This document shows positions 1 through 12,971 of a DNA stretch of 64,000 bases, one piece after another. Every line of letters starts with the position of its first letter. Within the stretch, counting starts at the first letter, position 1. Location of the stretch: positions 9,459,094-9,523,093 of the forward strand of contig NW_022098001.1 of NCBI RefSeq assembly GCF_002288925.2, read 5' to 3'. Made by a program: the position numbers and the translations under genes. The DNA is from Delphinapterus leucas (lineage: Eukaryota; Chordata; Mammalia; Artiodactyla; Monodontidae). The notes under the pieces are model-generated. The model saw only the letters and a program-made list of their open reading frames with translations. It made no database searches and had not been told where the DNA came from.

Positions 1-59
1 TATTTATTCATATTTATTGACATCGAAAATGCCCCCAACATATTATTTTATAAAAATGT

Positions 60-290
60 GGGGAACAAAAACACTGGTATTGGTTAATCCTATTCAACTA
101 AAATTATACATGCATTCCTAGGTGTATACATATATGCAAAGAGGGCTGTCTGGAAAAATGTTCATCAAAATATTAAAAATAGTTAGCTCTGAGTGGTAAG
201 GTTTCAGGTGATTTTTTAATTTTCTACTTTGTACCTATCTGAAATCTTTATTCTTTTGCAATAAAGTTTTACACAGACAGTAAAGCTGTT
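60..290 (+). mobile_element. Old L1 3'-end fragment
   Basis: Contains the typical late L1 3' sequence: a run like ttcatcaaaatattaa, then gttagctctgagtggtaagg, a T-rich stretch and a final aataaag. Diverged and without ORFs. It lies in the intron before the first visible exon. Confidence 0.55.
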
Positions 291-734
291 TTTTAAATGT
301 AACCTTCATGTTATTGCCATGAAATTCTTTATTTGAAATTCTATTAATTAATATCTGGAAAGGATACATAAAAATTCATAAAGTATCTTTAAATTTTTTT
401 AAAGTTATAATACTATTCATAATACTTATACATATCAAAAATTGATTTTTTAAATATAGGTAGTTTATCTCATGGTCTGATGCTTTTCAAAAACAAATAG
501 GGAGGTGAATTAATTATATAGGGAGTTACATAGGAAGGATTTCTGAAGAATAAGCCTCTCTAGCTCTTTGCCCTGAAGGACTTGTAAACAGTTCGCAAAA
601 CATCAGAGGTATTAAAAATACCTAACAATTAACTGTTATATGAAAGAGATTACATCTAAAGTATCTTTTACTACTCTATAACATAAAAAGCTTTTATAGA
701 CAAACTAATGTTTTATGTTCATGATATATCGTTA

Positions 735-955
735 AGAAAAAGAACCAAAAACCATACATGGTTGTATAGTCCTGTTTCCGTTTGTAATAAACTACATGTG
801 TGTACAAAAAAGACTAAAAGGATACACATAAAAATGTTTGTGGTGGTTATCTCTGAATGGTAGTACAATGTCTGCTTTTTGTTTTCTTTTTATTACGAAA
901 GACATATTACTTCTGTACCAACAAAAATAATAAAATTAATATTTTATAAGCAAGT
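735..955 (+). mobile_element. Second old L1 3'-end fragment
   Basis: Same kind of sequence as at 60-290, with the marker gtggttatctctgaatggta followed by a T-rich part and an A-rich end. Positions 290-735 and 955-1180 look unique and AT-rich, with no feature I recognise. Confidence 0.5.
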
Positions 956-1180
956 GTATAGTAAATGCTAATGTTCTTGAAAAGAAGGGAATGGAATGGA
1001 AAGGAACAGAACAGAATTTGATGTGAGTTAGAACCAGATTCTAGATTCTTTACCCAGTTCTACCATTGGACTGATAAATGCCATTGGCCTAATAGTTAAT
1101 TTTTATTTCAGTTTCTCTTTAAATTTGGAAAATAATTTGTTGTATTTAAGAGATTTTTATGAAAAGTGTTATTTCACTAG

Positions 1181-1353
1181 GACACTACTTGTGAAATTGG
1201 ATCTGGTATTTCACCACTTCCTCATGTCTCTAAACAAACAGAATACTGGAATAATGTTCCTGCAGAATATAGGCATTTTAATTTTAATGATCTGCTTAAC
1301 AACAAACTGGAGTTTGAACATTTCCATCAGTTTCTTGAGGCTCATTCTTCAAG
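1181..1353 (+). CDS. RGS22: RGS22 exon (first in window): start of an RGS-like domain
   Basis: 173 nt, read from GAC in phase 0 and leaving two bases (AG) that join the first base of the next exon as Ser. It encodes [17 protein letters not shown] and then [20 protein letters not shown], the opening helices of an RGS-like domain. The acceptor is atttcactag and the donor AAG|gtgagg. The polypyrimidine tract before the acceptor is weak and the in-frame TAG at the acceptor blocks any upstream extension in this frame, so the start at 1181 is likely but the least certain boundary of the set. Confidence 0.75.
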
Positions 1354-4300
1354 GTGAGGAACATAACCATTTTAAAATTTATTTCTGTCTTAAAATATTC
1401 TTCTAAACTGTTAGATACTTGTTTTGATTCAACATATGATAAAAATGGTTTGGTGCTAGATTTTACCCATTTCAGTAAAGATTAATGAAACCTGTACGGA
1501 TAACCTTTTGTTGGGAATTGCATTTTGATAACAGCCTCCAAAATGTTATTTTAAGTGGTCAAACAATATTTGTTGATACTTTTACCATTGGCTAAATTAA
1601 AACACCAGTACCTTATATTTTTGCCTATTCTGATGTTTCTTTCTTTTGCATTTTTCTAAACAGGTGCTCTAATGACTCTTTCTGAGAAGTTTCTCTTTTA
1701 TATTTTACTAAGCTATTGAAATTACTCTACTATTTTGTGATTTTCATTAGTTAATACATAAATGAAACATTATAGTTTTGCATAGAATCTTGGTACCTTA
1801 TGACACATTTATCTAATATAAACTGAAGTGTTAATCATATTTTTTCCAATAATTTTCTCCCAAGTTAACAAAAACAGGTTAGACATGGGAGCCAAATTTC
1901 ACCTATATAGTTCCCCTTTGTGATGATAATTATTCTAAATTTAGCAGGTTGCCAAATAGACATGCAATAGGTGGAAATTTTGCCATATTTGAAATTGATA
2001 ATACTAGTTCATCATTAATGGAAGAACTCTGAGACCCACCCTACCAGTATGGTGGTAGATTCTTCTCTGATCCCAGCACTCCTTGTATTCATTCATATAT
2101 TTAGCCAGGATAAGACAGTATTAATAATAATATTAATAATATCATACTCATTAGTTCCATGGTCTAATCGGTTGTACTAACTGCTCAATACAGCACTTTC
2201 TAAATTCTGTCAAAACAACAACTTGTTTGGTGTTTAATAGAATTGAAAGAAATAAATAAGAAGGGCTGTACTTTTTCATTTTAGCATGGACCTTATGTGC
2301 TGGACAGACATTGAACAGTTCCGAAGAATAACTTACAGAGATCGAAAGCGAAGGGAGGCAAAATCTATGTACATTAAAAACAAGTACCTTAATAAAAAAT
2401 ATTTCTTTGGACCCAACAGTCCAGCTTCTCTATATCAACAGGACCAGGTATCAATATGGAGACATATTTTCTACATTTAAGTATGAAAACTAGTAATTTA
2501 TTTCTTTTTGCCAACAATCTCAACGTCTTCTTTTTTCTTTTGCTTTTATGACTTACGTGTTAGACACTTTTGACATCTTTTTTTTTAGGTATTCATAATT
2601 ATCTACAAATGTGTTTTTTTAAATAAAGGCTGCTTTCCTTTATTTACTTATTTAAAAAATTTATTTATTCATTTATTTATTTATTTATTTGGCTGCACCA
2701 GGTCTCAGTTGCAGCATGCTGAGTCTTTACTTGCGGCATGTGGGATCTTTAGTTGAGCCATGCGAACTCTTAGTTGCAGTATGTGGGCTGTAGTTCCCTG
2801 ACCGGGGGTCGATCCCTGGCCCCCTGCATTGGGAGTGTGGAGTCTTAACCATTGGACCACCAGGGAAGTCCCCCTACAGATGCCTTAAAGTTCACTCAAG
2901 TATTATATATTATTAAAACTGTGTTATTTTTAAAGTAATCTATGGAATAAAAATAACTTTCATTCATCCACTCACCCATTCATTCAGCAAATATGGGTGC
3001 CTGTGATATGCCAGACGCTGTTCTAGGTGCTCAGGATAAGTGGTAAACAAGGAGGACAAAGTCCTTGCACCTTTCAAAAGCAGAAAAACAGCCATTATCA
3101 GCCATTAAACCCCATCTCTACCTCTTTTCTGTTCTTCTCTTGCCTGAAATTACTCCAGACGTAACTGATTTTTGAAAAATCCTGTTTGCCATTGTACTGT
3201 CTCCCAAAACAATTTTTATTGACCAGGAACATAGATTTTCCATTTTGTTGAGCCAAGATCATATGGCTTTAATCACAACTTACTAATAACTAGACGGTGT
3301 CATTATTTACAGCAAAAATGTCAGATTGGGATTCAACAGTGCTTTTGAGTGTTCATGTAATTGATCACATGAGATATGGCTCAATTTTAATGCCTTTGAA
3401 ATATAAAATTAAGTGTTATAATTTATTTAACCTGAAGTTTGCTAATATTAGAAGTTTGCTAGATCAAATTTGTAGCATTTGAGTTCTTTATTTTCGTAGT
3501 TTAAAAGGATGTGTACCCTGATGGCATACATTTGTAAAATACAAATCTCAGATTAATTCAGTAAATTAAAGAAAAATTCAGAGCTATTCACAAGTAGGGC
3601 ATACCAAATTAAAAATCTAGATCTTTGGGGGGAAAATAAACAAAAGTCCTTGGGAGTAAGAGGGAGAAGAAATTCTAGAATTAAGCAACTTTAACAAAAA
3701 TGTCTTGCCATTAGTTCCCTGAGATAAAAATCTGGGATGTATTAGCAAAAGTGGCTGGGAGTATCTCAATAAGCATAAGTATGAAATAAACACATGGAAA
3801 GCATTTGTTTTCTATTTGGCTTGTGCTACATTGTGTGAGGTTTCATGGTATCTGATGCTACTGTGTGAACCTTCCATAGTAAAACTTGCTGAGAATTAAA
3901 AGTCATCCATTGCTGTCATAGTAAATGATTGTGCTTACTATAGAGGAGTTTTCCAAATGACCCTTCTTCCTCATCTTTGTCTTCACTTTTATTTTTATTT
4001 ACCTATTTTATACTTAAGGATTTCTGCATCGCCTTATGTTTTATACAGACCATGCTAGTTCTAATCCTAGTTGTGTGGCCAATTTGCAGTTTGATTAGCA
4101 AAGTAGTCTTTTCTCTTATTCTCTTTTCTTCTTATTTTTATACAGAAACCGTATTATTTTTAATATTATTAAAGGATGGCTGAGAGAGTTTCTCTTTTTT
4201 ATATAAAACAATATTATTATTAGGATTAAGTTAATCTTATTAATCAAAGGAGAGCTAAGACTCCAATGAGGAGTCCAATTTTTTCTGTGTACAAAAAACT

Positions 4301-7300
4301 CACCAATTTTGAGTGGTATATATGCAGAAACAGGATGATTTATAGTAGGAATTGGCCATTAGTATTGTTTTTTAATTAATTAATTTTTATGGCCATTAGT
4401 ATCGTGGAAGCCAGTAATTATATAGAAGGAAGATTTTGGCCACAGAGAAATTGTCTTATAAAAGGGCCACCTGTGCAAGTCAGAGACTATTGTCTGTATA
4501 ACCTGGCCTTTTTCTACTTCCTGCTATCTCTGTTTTCTTCTTTGAAGTTGTTGGAACAGCCCTACATTGCTACCACCACCATCATTCCACCATCTCCAAC
4601 CCAATGTTTATTGGTAATATGCATATTTATAATGTCTGAGTCAAGGTTGTCTCTTAACTAATTAATGCCTTATTTTTCTCAGACACAAAAGAAAATGCCT
4701 TCTCAAACAAGTCCATTTGAGCAGAATCAGAGATTCATAGAATATTAGACCTAGAAGAGACCTTAGAAAACTAAAAGTCTAATGCCCTTATTTTACAGTT
4801 GAAGAAACTGAAGCCATGGAGAAAAAAATGGCACTGCAGTTGTCACACAGGATAGAGATCCCTGTGTTCTTTGAAATATATTATTATAAGCAAAATCATA
4901 CATCTAAAACAACCATCACATAAACCACAATTCTCTGTTTGATGTTAGGGAAGTTATCTGTCTTTACTGTACAGAGTAAAGCCAGGAGCTATTTTACAGA
5001 AAATGAAAATTCTGGCACCTATCAGGTGCTCAGCAAATAGTCTTGGGGTGAATGAATAAATTAATGACTATTAGCATTTCTTTACCTAAACAGAAGTTTG
5101 TTGTTTCTGTTTCATTTTTATTTTCTTAGATAATGCATTTAAGTGGTGGCTGGGGAAAGATTCTCCATGAGCAGCTTGATGCAGCTGTTCTAATTGAAAT
5201 TCAGAAGCATGTCCTAAATAGGCTAGAAAATGTGTGGTTGCCATTGTTTCTTGCAAGTGAACAGTTTGCAGCACGTCAAAAGATAAAGGTATGTAAATTA
5301 GTATAATCTTGGGATAGCAACTGACAGCACCTCTCAAAGCCTCAAATGTGAAAGCCTGTTGACTCAGCCACTGTACTTCTATGGCATAGTGGTTAAGAGC
5401 AGGAAGTCAGACTTCCCAAGTTTTAATCTCAACACTGCCACATACTAATTGTACAACAGTAAGTTTTATAACCTTAGTTTTCTCATTTGGAAAAGAAATG
5501 GAGATAATAAGAGTAATATCTTCATAAGATTGTTATGAAGAGGAAACGAAATGATATATGTGTAGTTTCTTAGCGTGGTGCCTGGTACACAGCAAACACT
5601 CACATACTGTCTATTAATATAGTTATTATCTTTTACATTATTATTATTGAGTCTTCATATAAATGGGCAAGGATGTACAAAGGGGAATAGTTAAATGAAT
5701 TATAAGAATTCCATACTATGGATAACTATGCAGTTTTCCATATAAAATGAGATTATAAAAATGAGATTTCCACATATACTGATAATGAAAGATGTTATTT
5801 ATTGAGTGAAACAAGCAGGATGCAGAACAATACATAGAAGATAATCCCATTATATGTATTTATATCTGTATATCTGTCTATTTTTGCATTTCTCTTTCTC
5901 CTTCTCTCTGTCTGTCTATATTTATGTTTATGAACAAAGATGAAAGAAAAGATCTGCCTCCTGGGAATGGGTATGGGAGTGTGAAGGATTTTTACTTTGT
6001 AAAGTAGGGTTTTTGTTGTTGTTTTGCTTTGTTTAGTTTTTATTTTATAAGAAGCATGTATTGCTTCAATAATTTTAAATGTCATTATCACACCTAAAAA
6101 CAGGCAAACCTGATCTCTACAAAAAGAACACAAGGAGTAGAGAGCATGTAATTTTGGACTTCAGTGTGTAAAGCACATGCCATTAGTATTGATCAGGAAG
6201 AATGTAAAAAAGCTGCCCTCCATATTTATTTTATCAAACACTTTGAGTCTTACTTATCTGGAAATATCCTTAGTCTTCTTAACACCTTAAGTTATGGAGA
6301 ACACAGTACAGTGGGAACATAGAACTTATAGTATGGGGAAGAAGACCTGACTTGTTTTAGGCAAAAAGTTCCTGGAAGTAAGCTTTGGGACAACTCAGAT
6401 TTCCTCATTTCCTTTCTTCAGGCTAACTCTAATTGTCTATCCAAAGCCAAGTAGAAAGATATTTGGCTCATTAATATTGTTTACCATGTTTTCTCACTAC
6501 GTTTACCACAATAACTTTATTGTAATTTACAGCTCCTTCCTAACTTAGCAATTCTGTGTGTGGCCAGCAACATTCACTGATTCTGGCAACCTTAAAGCCA
6601 AAGACAGAAGAGAAGGAAGATCAAGAATTTTTAATAAAATGATGCTGGAGCATCTCACACATTTAGGGGAAGAGTTGACACCCAAGCTTTACAAAGGCCA
6701 GGGGCCAGGACAGCCCTGGGAACCCAGCAAGAAGCATTCTCAGATCTTTTCTCCAGGCTGTGGCTACCAAAAGACTCAGCAGCAGTGATTCTAGTCCCTG
6801 TCTGTCTGGGTCAGCTCCTGGATCTACCTGCTATAGACAGGGAGGTAGAGTCACATAGCACAGATTTGGCAGGAGTGGTTCCCAAAACAGGGAAAATATT
6901 GTGAATAGGCAATAACCTCAAGAAATATCTACTGTATTACCTCCCTGTGTTGAGTAACTTTTGTGCTCATCTAAAATTAGTCATGGCTAGAAAATACACA
7001 AAAATTTGGGAAGTCCTAATCATCCTTCCAGCTTCAGTTTCTATGGGGCCCAAGTGAAACTGTTGTCTACCTTTGGGGCAATACACTCAGGTATTATTAT
7101 CTCCATTTTGCAGATGAGGAGACAAGAGAATTTGAGTAACTTGCCCGGGGACATGGACAGGGCTTCCATTTCTAAGTCTTATCCTCTTTCTCCTGTTCTT
7201 TCTCTTATTCACACTGACCTTTACCTCATTTTTTAAAGCTGTTAAATCAGTAAATGATTTCAATACTGTAGACATTCTGAATAACTCGGATAAAATCATT

Positions 7301-10300
7301 GGTTTGCTTCTAGGTACAGGTGAGAGACATAGCTGAAGAACTTTTACTACAGAGGCATGAAAGGAAAATTGGAGTCTGGAAGGCAAGTAATATTTGTTTG
7401 TTATGTTCTTCCTCTTGTAAGTTCCACTGTCAAAGTATTGTTTTTCTTCCTCTTCTTGTACAGAGACCCTCATTGTAGATAATGCTTTTTTCTAAGCCAC
7501 CAGATGCTGACACTGTTCTTAGCTAGCTAATGGAATCTGCAGGGAAGTGTGATTCTACTAGAGCCCTCTTCTTAAAGAGTCCCTTAGCCTGCTCAACCCT
7601 AGAAGTGTGTGATTGGACTTTAAATGTGTATTTTTAGTTGTTTTGCTTGTGATGGATTTATTGAGACAGGCTGATCATTCCAGCATATGGTAGTTTATTT
7701 ATTATTGGGAGTGGTTTACACAAAAAGAATGGGGAGTATGCAGCAGAATCAGCAACTTAAATTATCTTACATTATCCTCTTTATTTAGAATTACATTTTA
7801 ACTTTAAAAGAATTAAGATAGCTATCATTTTGGCGCTTATTTAAACCACTACAATATGATACCTTCCTAGAAATTGCCTGTTTTGCTTCTTAACAAGCAT
7901 GATAAACACAGTCTTTTTGAGCCTACAAATGTATGTGTATTCGTCCTTCTATAGGTCTTGATAAAATGTCAAACTAGACCCAGGTGACCCCCTACAACCT
8001 AACAAAGATAAAAATCTATTCGACTGTTAGAGGAGTGTATGTATCTGATAGGATGCTTTTTTCCTGTATTTTCCTCTTGAAAGGAAACAAACTGTTGTTA
8101 TATTTGTCCTTTGCTATGTATTTTTTAAAAATACTAAATAGAATGGGCTTATATGTCATATTATCGTACATTATACATTATGGTATTTTCTGTTTAGTTA
8201 AATTACGGGTTTTAGTTAAATTACTAAGTTTTAGTATCTTAAGAAGCAGGTCTTAAAACATTATTTGATGAGTGGGTTTTAAATAAACATCCCAGTCTAA
8301 TACATAGTTGTTCCTATTTATAGGGCTATAATTTTAATATGGACCATCTGGTGATGGTCTTAACATTTTGTCCTTGGAACACCACATGTGCCTCACTAAA
8401 ATAGTGATAGACATCTATTCACTTTATCTGGGGTAAAAGCACCGCCATTCATCTAGAGTGCCTGGAGTTGCCTTCGCTTTTCAGTTTCCAACTCAGATGT
8501 CATCCTCAAAGCCCTTCTCTGTAAAGCTCTTACTCCTCCAGGCAGAATTAGTTACTCCTTCCTTTGCATTCCCATAGACTTTTTACATAACTCTCTTAAA
8601 ACACTTATATTATTGGTCACATATGATTTGTTTCAAGAAACTTATTTTATGCATTGTCAGTAATGGATATTTATTGTGTGCAATGGATATTTGTCATTGA
8701 TTGTTACTATAATTCCTAAGTTCATCTAAAATATTACCTTTAGAGTGATGCTTCCTTTCATGGTTGTAGGCTAAACTCAGATTTGGGGCACTTCAATAAA
8801 TTTATCAAATGAAAAAAAATCTATTCAGTAAATTCAATAAAATCTATTATTTTTCTTAATCTGAGAGGCTAAAAGAGGATGAATATGTGATCTAAAATGG
8901 ACAAGGTAAAAAAAGTAGACATCGTATACTTCAGAATTGTGAAGATAAAATAAGTAATACCTTTAAGCATTAGTAAAACAACATGGCTTTTTTGTTGTGT
9001 AAAGTGAATCCTGGGCCAGAGAAAGCTTATTATTAAAAATATGCACTGATAATTATTTCCTCCGGTTATTAATTATTAATAGTAATTTATTATTAAAATA
9101 ATATAAAGATGTCTTGCCTAAAAACATGATCTTTTGGGAATTCCGTGACGGTCCAGTGGTTAGGACTCAGCACTTTCACTGCTGTGGCCCAGGTTCAATC
9201 ACTGGTCAGGAAACTAAAATCCCACAAGCGGCACAGCGTGGCCAAAAAAAACCATGATCTTTCTAGGACAGAATTATGGTGAGGCTCCACAGTAAATTTC
9301 CTATTTAAATTAATAAGATTAATTGGTAATTTTTTCTAAAATTTTTGAAAAATATCTTAAATGTTCAACTGTTTTTACTTTTTAAAAGACAGGAAAATTA
9401 TATATTAATGTATAACATATAATATATATAATTATAAAATAATAATGTATAATTATAACATTATGATTACTTTGTTCTGTTTAAGCACAGAACTCATACT
9501 GTACGCCAAAGTGTAGCTTTTCACCATAGTCCCAAACTGTAATGATTGTTAACATTCTTAATGTACTCATATGTTCTAAGTCATCCAATCATTTCTTTTT
9601 CTCTCCGCCTCTTAAAAAACTGATGCCATAAAAATACAAAGGAGACAAAAGGGAGAACAGAGGAAAGCTGCCAAATTCTATTTATCCATGCTGTAAATTT
9701 CAACAGCCGAAAGTAAAGGAGATAGAAGTTGGTAATTTTCAGCCTAATAAATGACTTTATTATTAACTTTTAGAATACAGCTAATTTTCTGTATTCTCTG
9801 ATTTGGACAGCCTGTGGAGAGTAAGTGGATATCGTCATCTTGTGAAATCATTGCTTTCCGTAAAGCATTATTGAATCCAATTACCGCAAGACAGTTTCAA
9901 CGGTTTGTGGCTCTAAAAGGAGATTTATTGGAAAATGGGGTGCTCTTTTGGCAAGAAGTACAAAAGTATAAGGTATTGTATTCGAAGCTGGAGAAAACCA
10001 CCTCTTTTTAAGGAGGAGACGCATTAACATATCAGTTTCCTAACTTTTTGGACAAGATTTGTATAAGATATCCCAACTTCGATGTTTTCATACCAATGTG
10101 TAAATATTGAGGTATCTATTGTTCTGTGTTAGATACATTTATTATTATACAGTGAAAAGTAAGAGTTAGCCCTGAAATGATAGTATTAGGTTTTTCAAGG
10201 TTTCACGTATATTATGATCTAATGAGAATCTTCCTGAAAAGTTTTAACTATATTTTTGCATATTGCTTATCTATAAATGTACTATACACATTTTTGCTGA

Positions 10301-12926
10301 AGATATTCATATTCAGTACTTTAACCAAGACCTGTTTACAAGAATTCCTCCTAACCATATTTGCAGCAATAGTAATAAAAGATAGTGGATTACAGATAAA
10401 TAAACCAACAGAGATGAGAGAGGTTTTACTATTAGAATGGCCAAATTCTTAAAATAAATAAGTGAAAGAACAAGTTATTAGATGCAAAAGCATTTTTTTT
10501 TGATGCAAAAGCATTTTATTGTCAGATTTAAGTGTTTGATGGAATCATATAGAATCTGTGCATTGAGGAAGAGGAAAGGACTTCCTAGGTTATGTAATCT
10601 AGACTTGAATACAGGAATGTTGTCTAGAAATACCTAAGAGTAGGCATCCTTGCTCCCAGGGTTAGCAGGCTCATTTCCTTGCAAGCAGCCTATTTAATCC
10701 CATTATAAAAGTAGGGAGTAAAACTAAAGCTGGAATTTAAGAGAATAATGCTTTCAATTGGCCTATAATGTACGTATGTATAATATTATGCAGTACTAAT
10801 ACTCTGCAGCATATTTATTCTATATAGTTAATAGCTGCTCAATACAATCTTACTTCCAGACTTTCTTCAGCATTCCATGAAACTGTTTTCTACCCTTTTC
10901 TGTTATCACCAGTTTTTGTACCTTTGTCAACATAGAAATTTTTCCTCAGGAAAAAAAAAAAAAGTATTTTGAGGTAAGTTTTTTTTAAATCTATCACAAG
11001 ATAAGTAATACTAAGATAATTTTTTTGAAAATTAAAAAGGAGGTAGAGTCTATTTTCCATAACAGGAAATTATTATGAGTGAGCAGAAGAGTCTTTAAGC
11101 TAAAATGAACATGAGTAAGTCCAACCCTGCTAGGATAAGAGGTAATGAGATAAACTGTGCAAAATAAGCATTTAAGAAAACATAGACTCATACATAGTCA
11201 GCCCTTAACTTTGTGACTGTTTCTCCTTCAAGGCTGCCCTTGGTCTTCATTTAAATATCTTTTCTGTGGTATAGAACGGAGGACATATAATACTAGGTAG
11301 CTTTTAAAAATCATGCTTCAAGGGTGAATTTGTTTATTCAGTAAGCATTTACTAAATCACTAATGTGCCAACTATTATGCTAGATTGTAGGAATAAAAAA
11401 ATGGATAAAATACACTGCCCTCCTTCGAGGAGGGAATCATCCATGAAAACAAAGTATCATGAAATAACATTGATTATGATCCCTGTTCTAACTAGTTATA
11501 ATTTGGGCACAGAGGGGAAAATGATTCAGGGAGGGTGGTAGCTCAGAGAGGTCTCAACAGAAGCGACGATACTTATAGGGAGCTCTACTCAATACTGTGT
11601 AATGACCTATATGGGAAAAGAATCTGAAAAAGAGTGGTTATGTATATATGCATAACTGATTCACTTCACTGTACAGCAGAAACTAACACAACATTGTAAA
11701 TCAGCTATACTCCAACAAAAATTTTTAAAACAAGAAGTGGGACTTTCCTGGTGGTACAGTGGTTAAGAATCCGCCTGCCAATGCAGGGGAAATGGGCCCG
11801 AGCCCTGGTCCCGGAAGATCCCACATGCCGCAGAGCAACTAAGCCTGTGCACCACAACTACTGAGCCTGCACTCTAGAGCCCGTGAGCCACAACTGCTGA
11901 GCTCATGTGCCACAACTACTAAAGCCCACGTGCCTAGAGCCCGTGCTTTGCAACAAGAGAAGCCACCACAGTGAGAAGCCCGCGCACTCCAACAAAGATT
12001 AGCCCCTGCTCGCTGCAACTAGAGAAAGCCCATGAGCAGCAACAAAGACCCAAACAGCCAAAAATAAATAAATTAATTAGTTAATTAAAAATAAATAAAT
12101 AAGAAGTGATGATACTTGAAATGGGTCTTGAAGAAGTTTGCCAGGGGGAAAGCATTCCACCTAGCAAGTCTTACTGTGCTCACTTTTATTTTTTTATTTT
12201 TTTTGCGGTACGCGGGCCTCTCACTGTTGTGGCCTTTCCCGTTGCGGAGCACAGGCTCCGGACGCACAGGCTCAGTGTCCATGGCTCACGGGCCTAGCCG
12301 CTCCGCGGCATGTGGGATCTTCCCGGACCAGGGCACGAACCCGTGTCCCCTGCATCGGCAGGCGGACTCTCAACCACTGCACCACCAGGGAAGCCCCTAG
12401 TAGGTGCTCACTTTTATATGGCTTACTCATATTAAGTGTTTACATCTGTCAGATATTACCTTAATGATTCATGTAATAACGACTTTATTCTTTATAAGAA
12501 TCCTAGGTCAAAGCTGTTAATTCTCAACATTTTACAGATGAAGAAGCTAAGGCACAGAGAAGTTAAGAAACTTCTGACATCATACAGCTAATTAAGTAGT
12601 AGAGCTGGAATTTGAACCAAGACTTTCTATTGCTAAAGCTTGTGCCCTTAATCACTAAGTTATGCTCCCTCCCAGTGATGATTGTAGTAATATGTAAAGA
12701 GATGGCTACAGTGATCTTAATCAAACATTATTCTGAATTGTGAAAAATTGGAAAGAACCCTGATGTACAACAGGACATTGGTTATTTTAATTATGATACA
12801 TCTATACAGTAGAATACTCTGCAGCCATTAAAAATTATGCTATAGGAGATTAATCAATGAAAAAAGGTATTCATCTTATTGATTTTTTAAAAACCTAGCT
12901 ACTAGAAAGCAGTATGATTTAATATA

Positions 12927-12971
<45 letters not shown>

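Noticed and set aside
6558..6788. 76-codon open stretch in an RGS22 intron
   Set aside because: No start context, no splice sites keeping an RGS22 frame, and no recognisable protein family.
10481..10517. Direct repeat of gatgcaaaagcatttt
   Set aside because: A single local 20-bp-scale duplication with no flanking element; probably replication slippage.
12085..12400. Several overlapping open stretches on both strands (63-94 codons)
   Set aside because: They lie over a compact SINE; the same readings recur at 23209, 32431, 36806-37192 and 61704-62525, all SINE copies.
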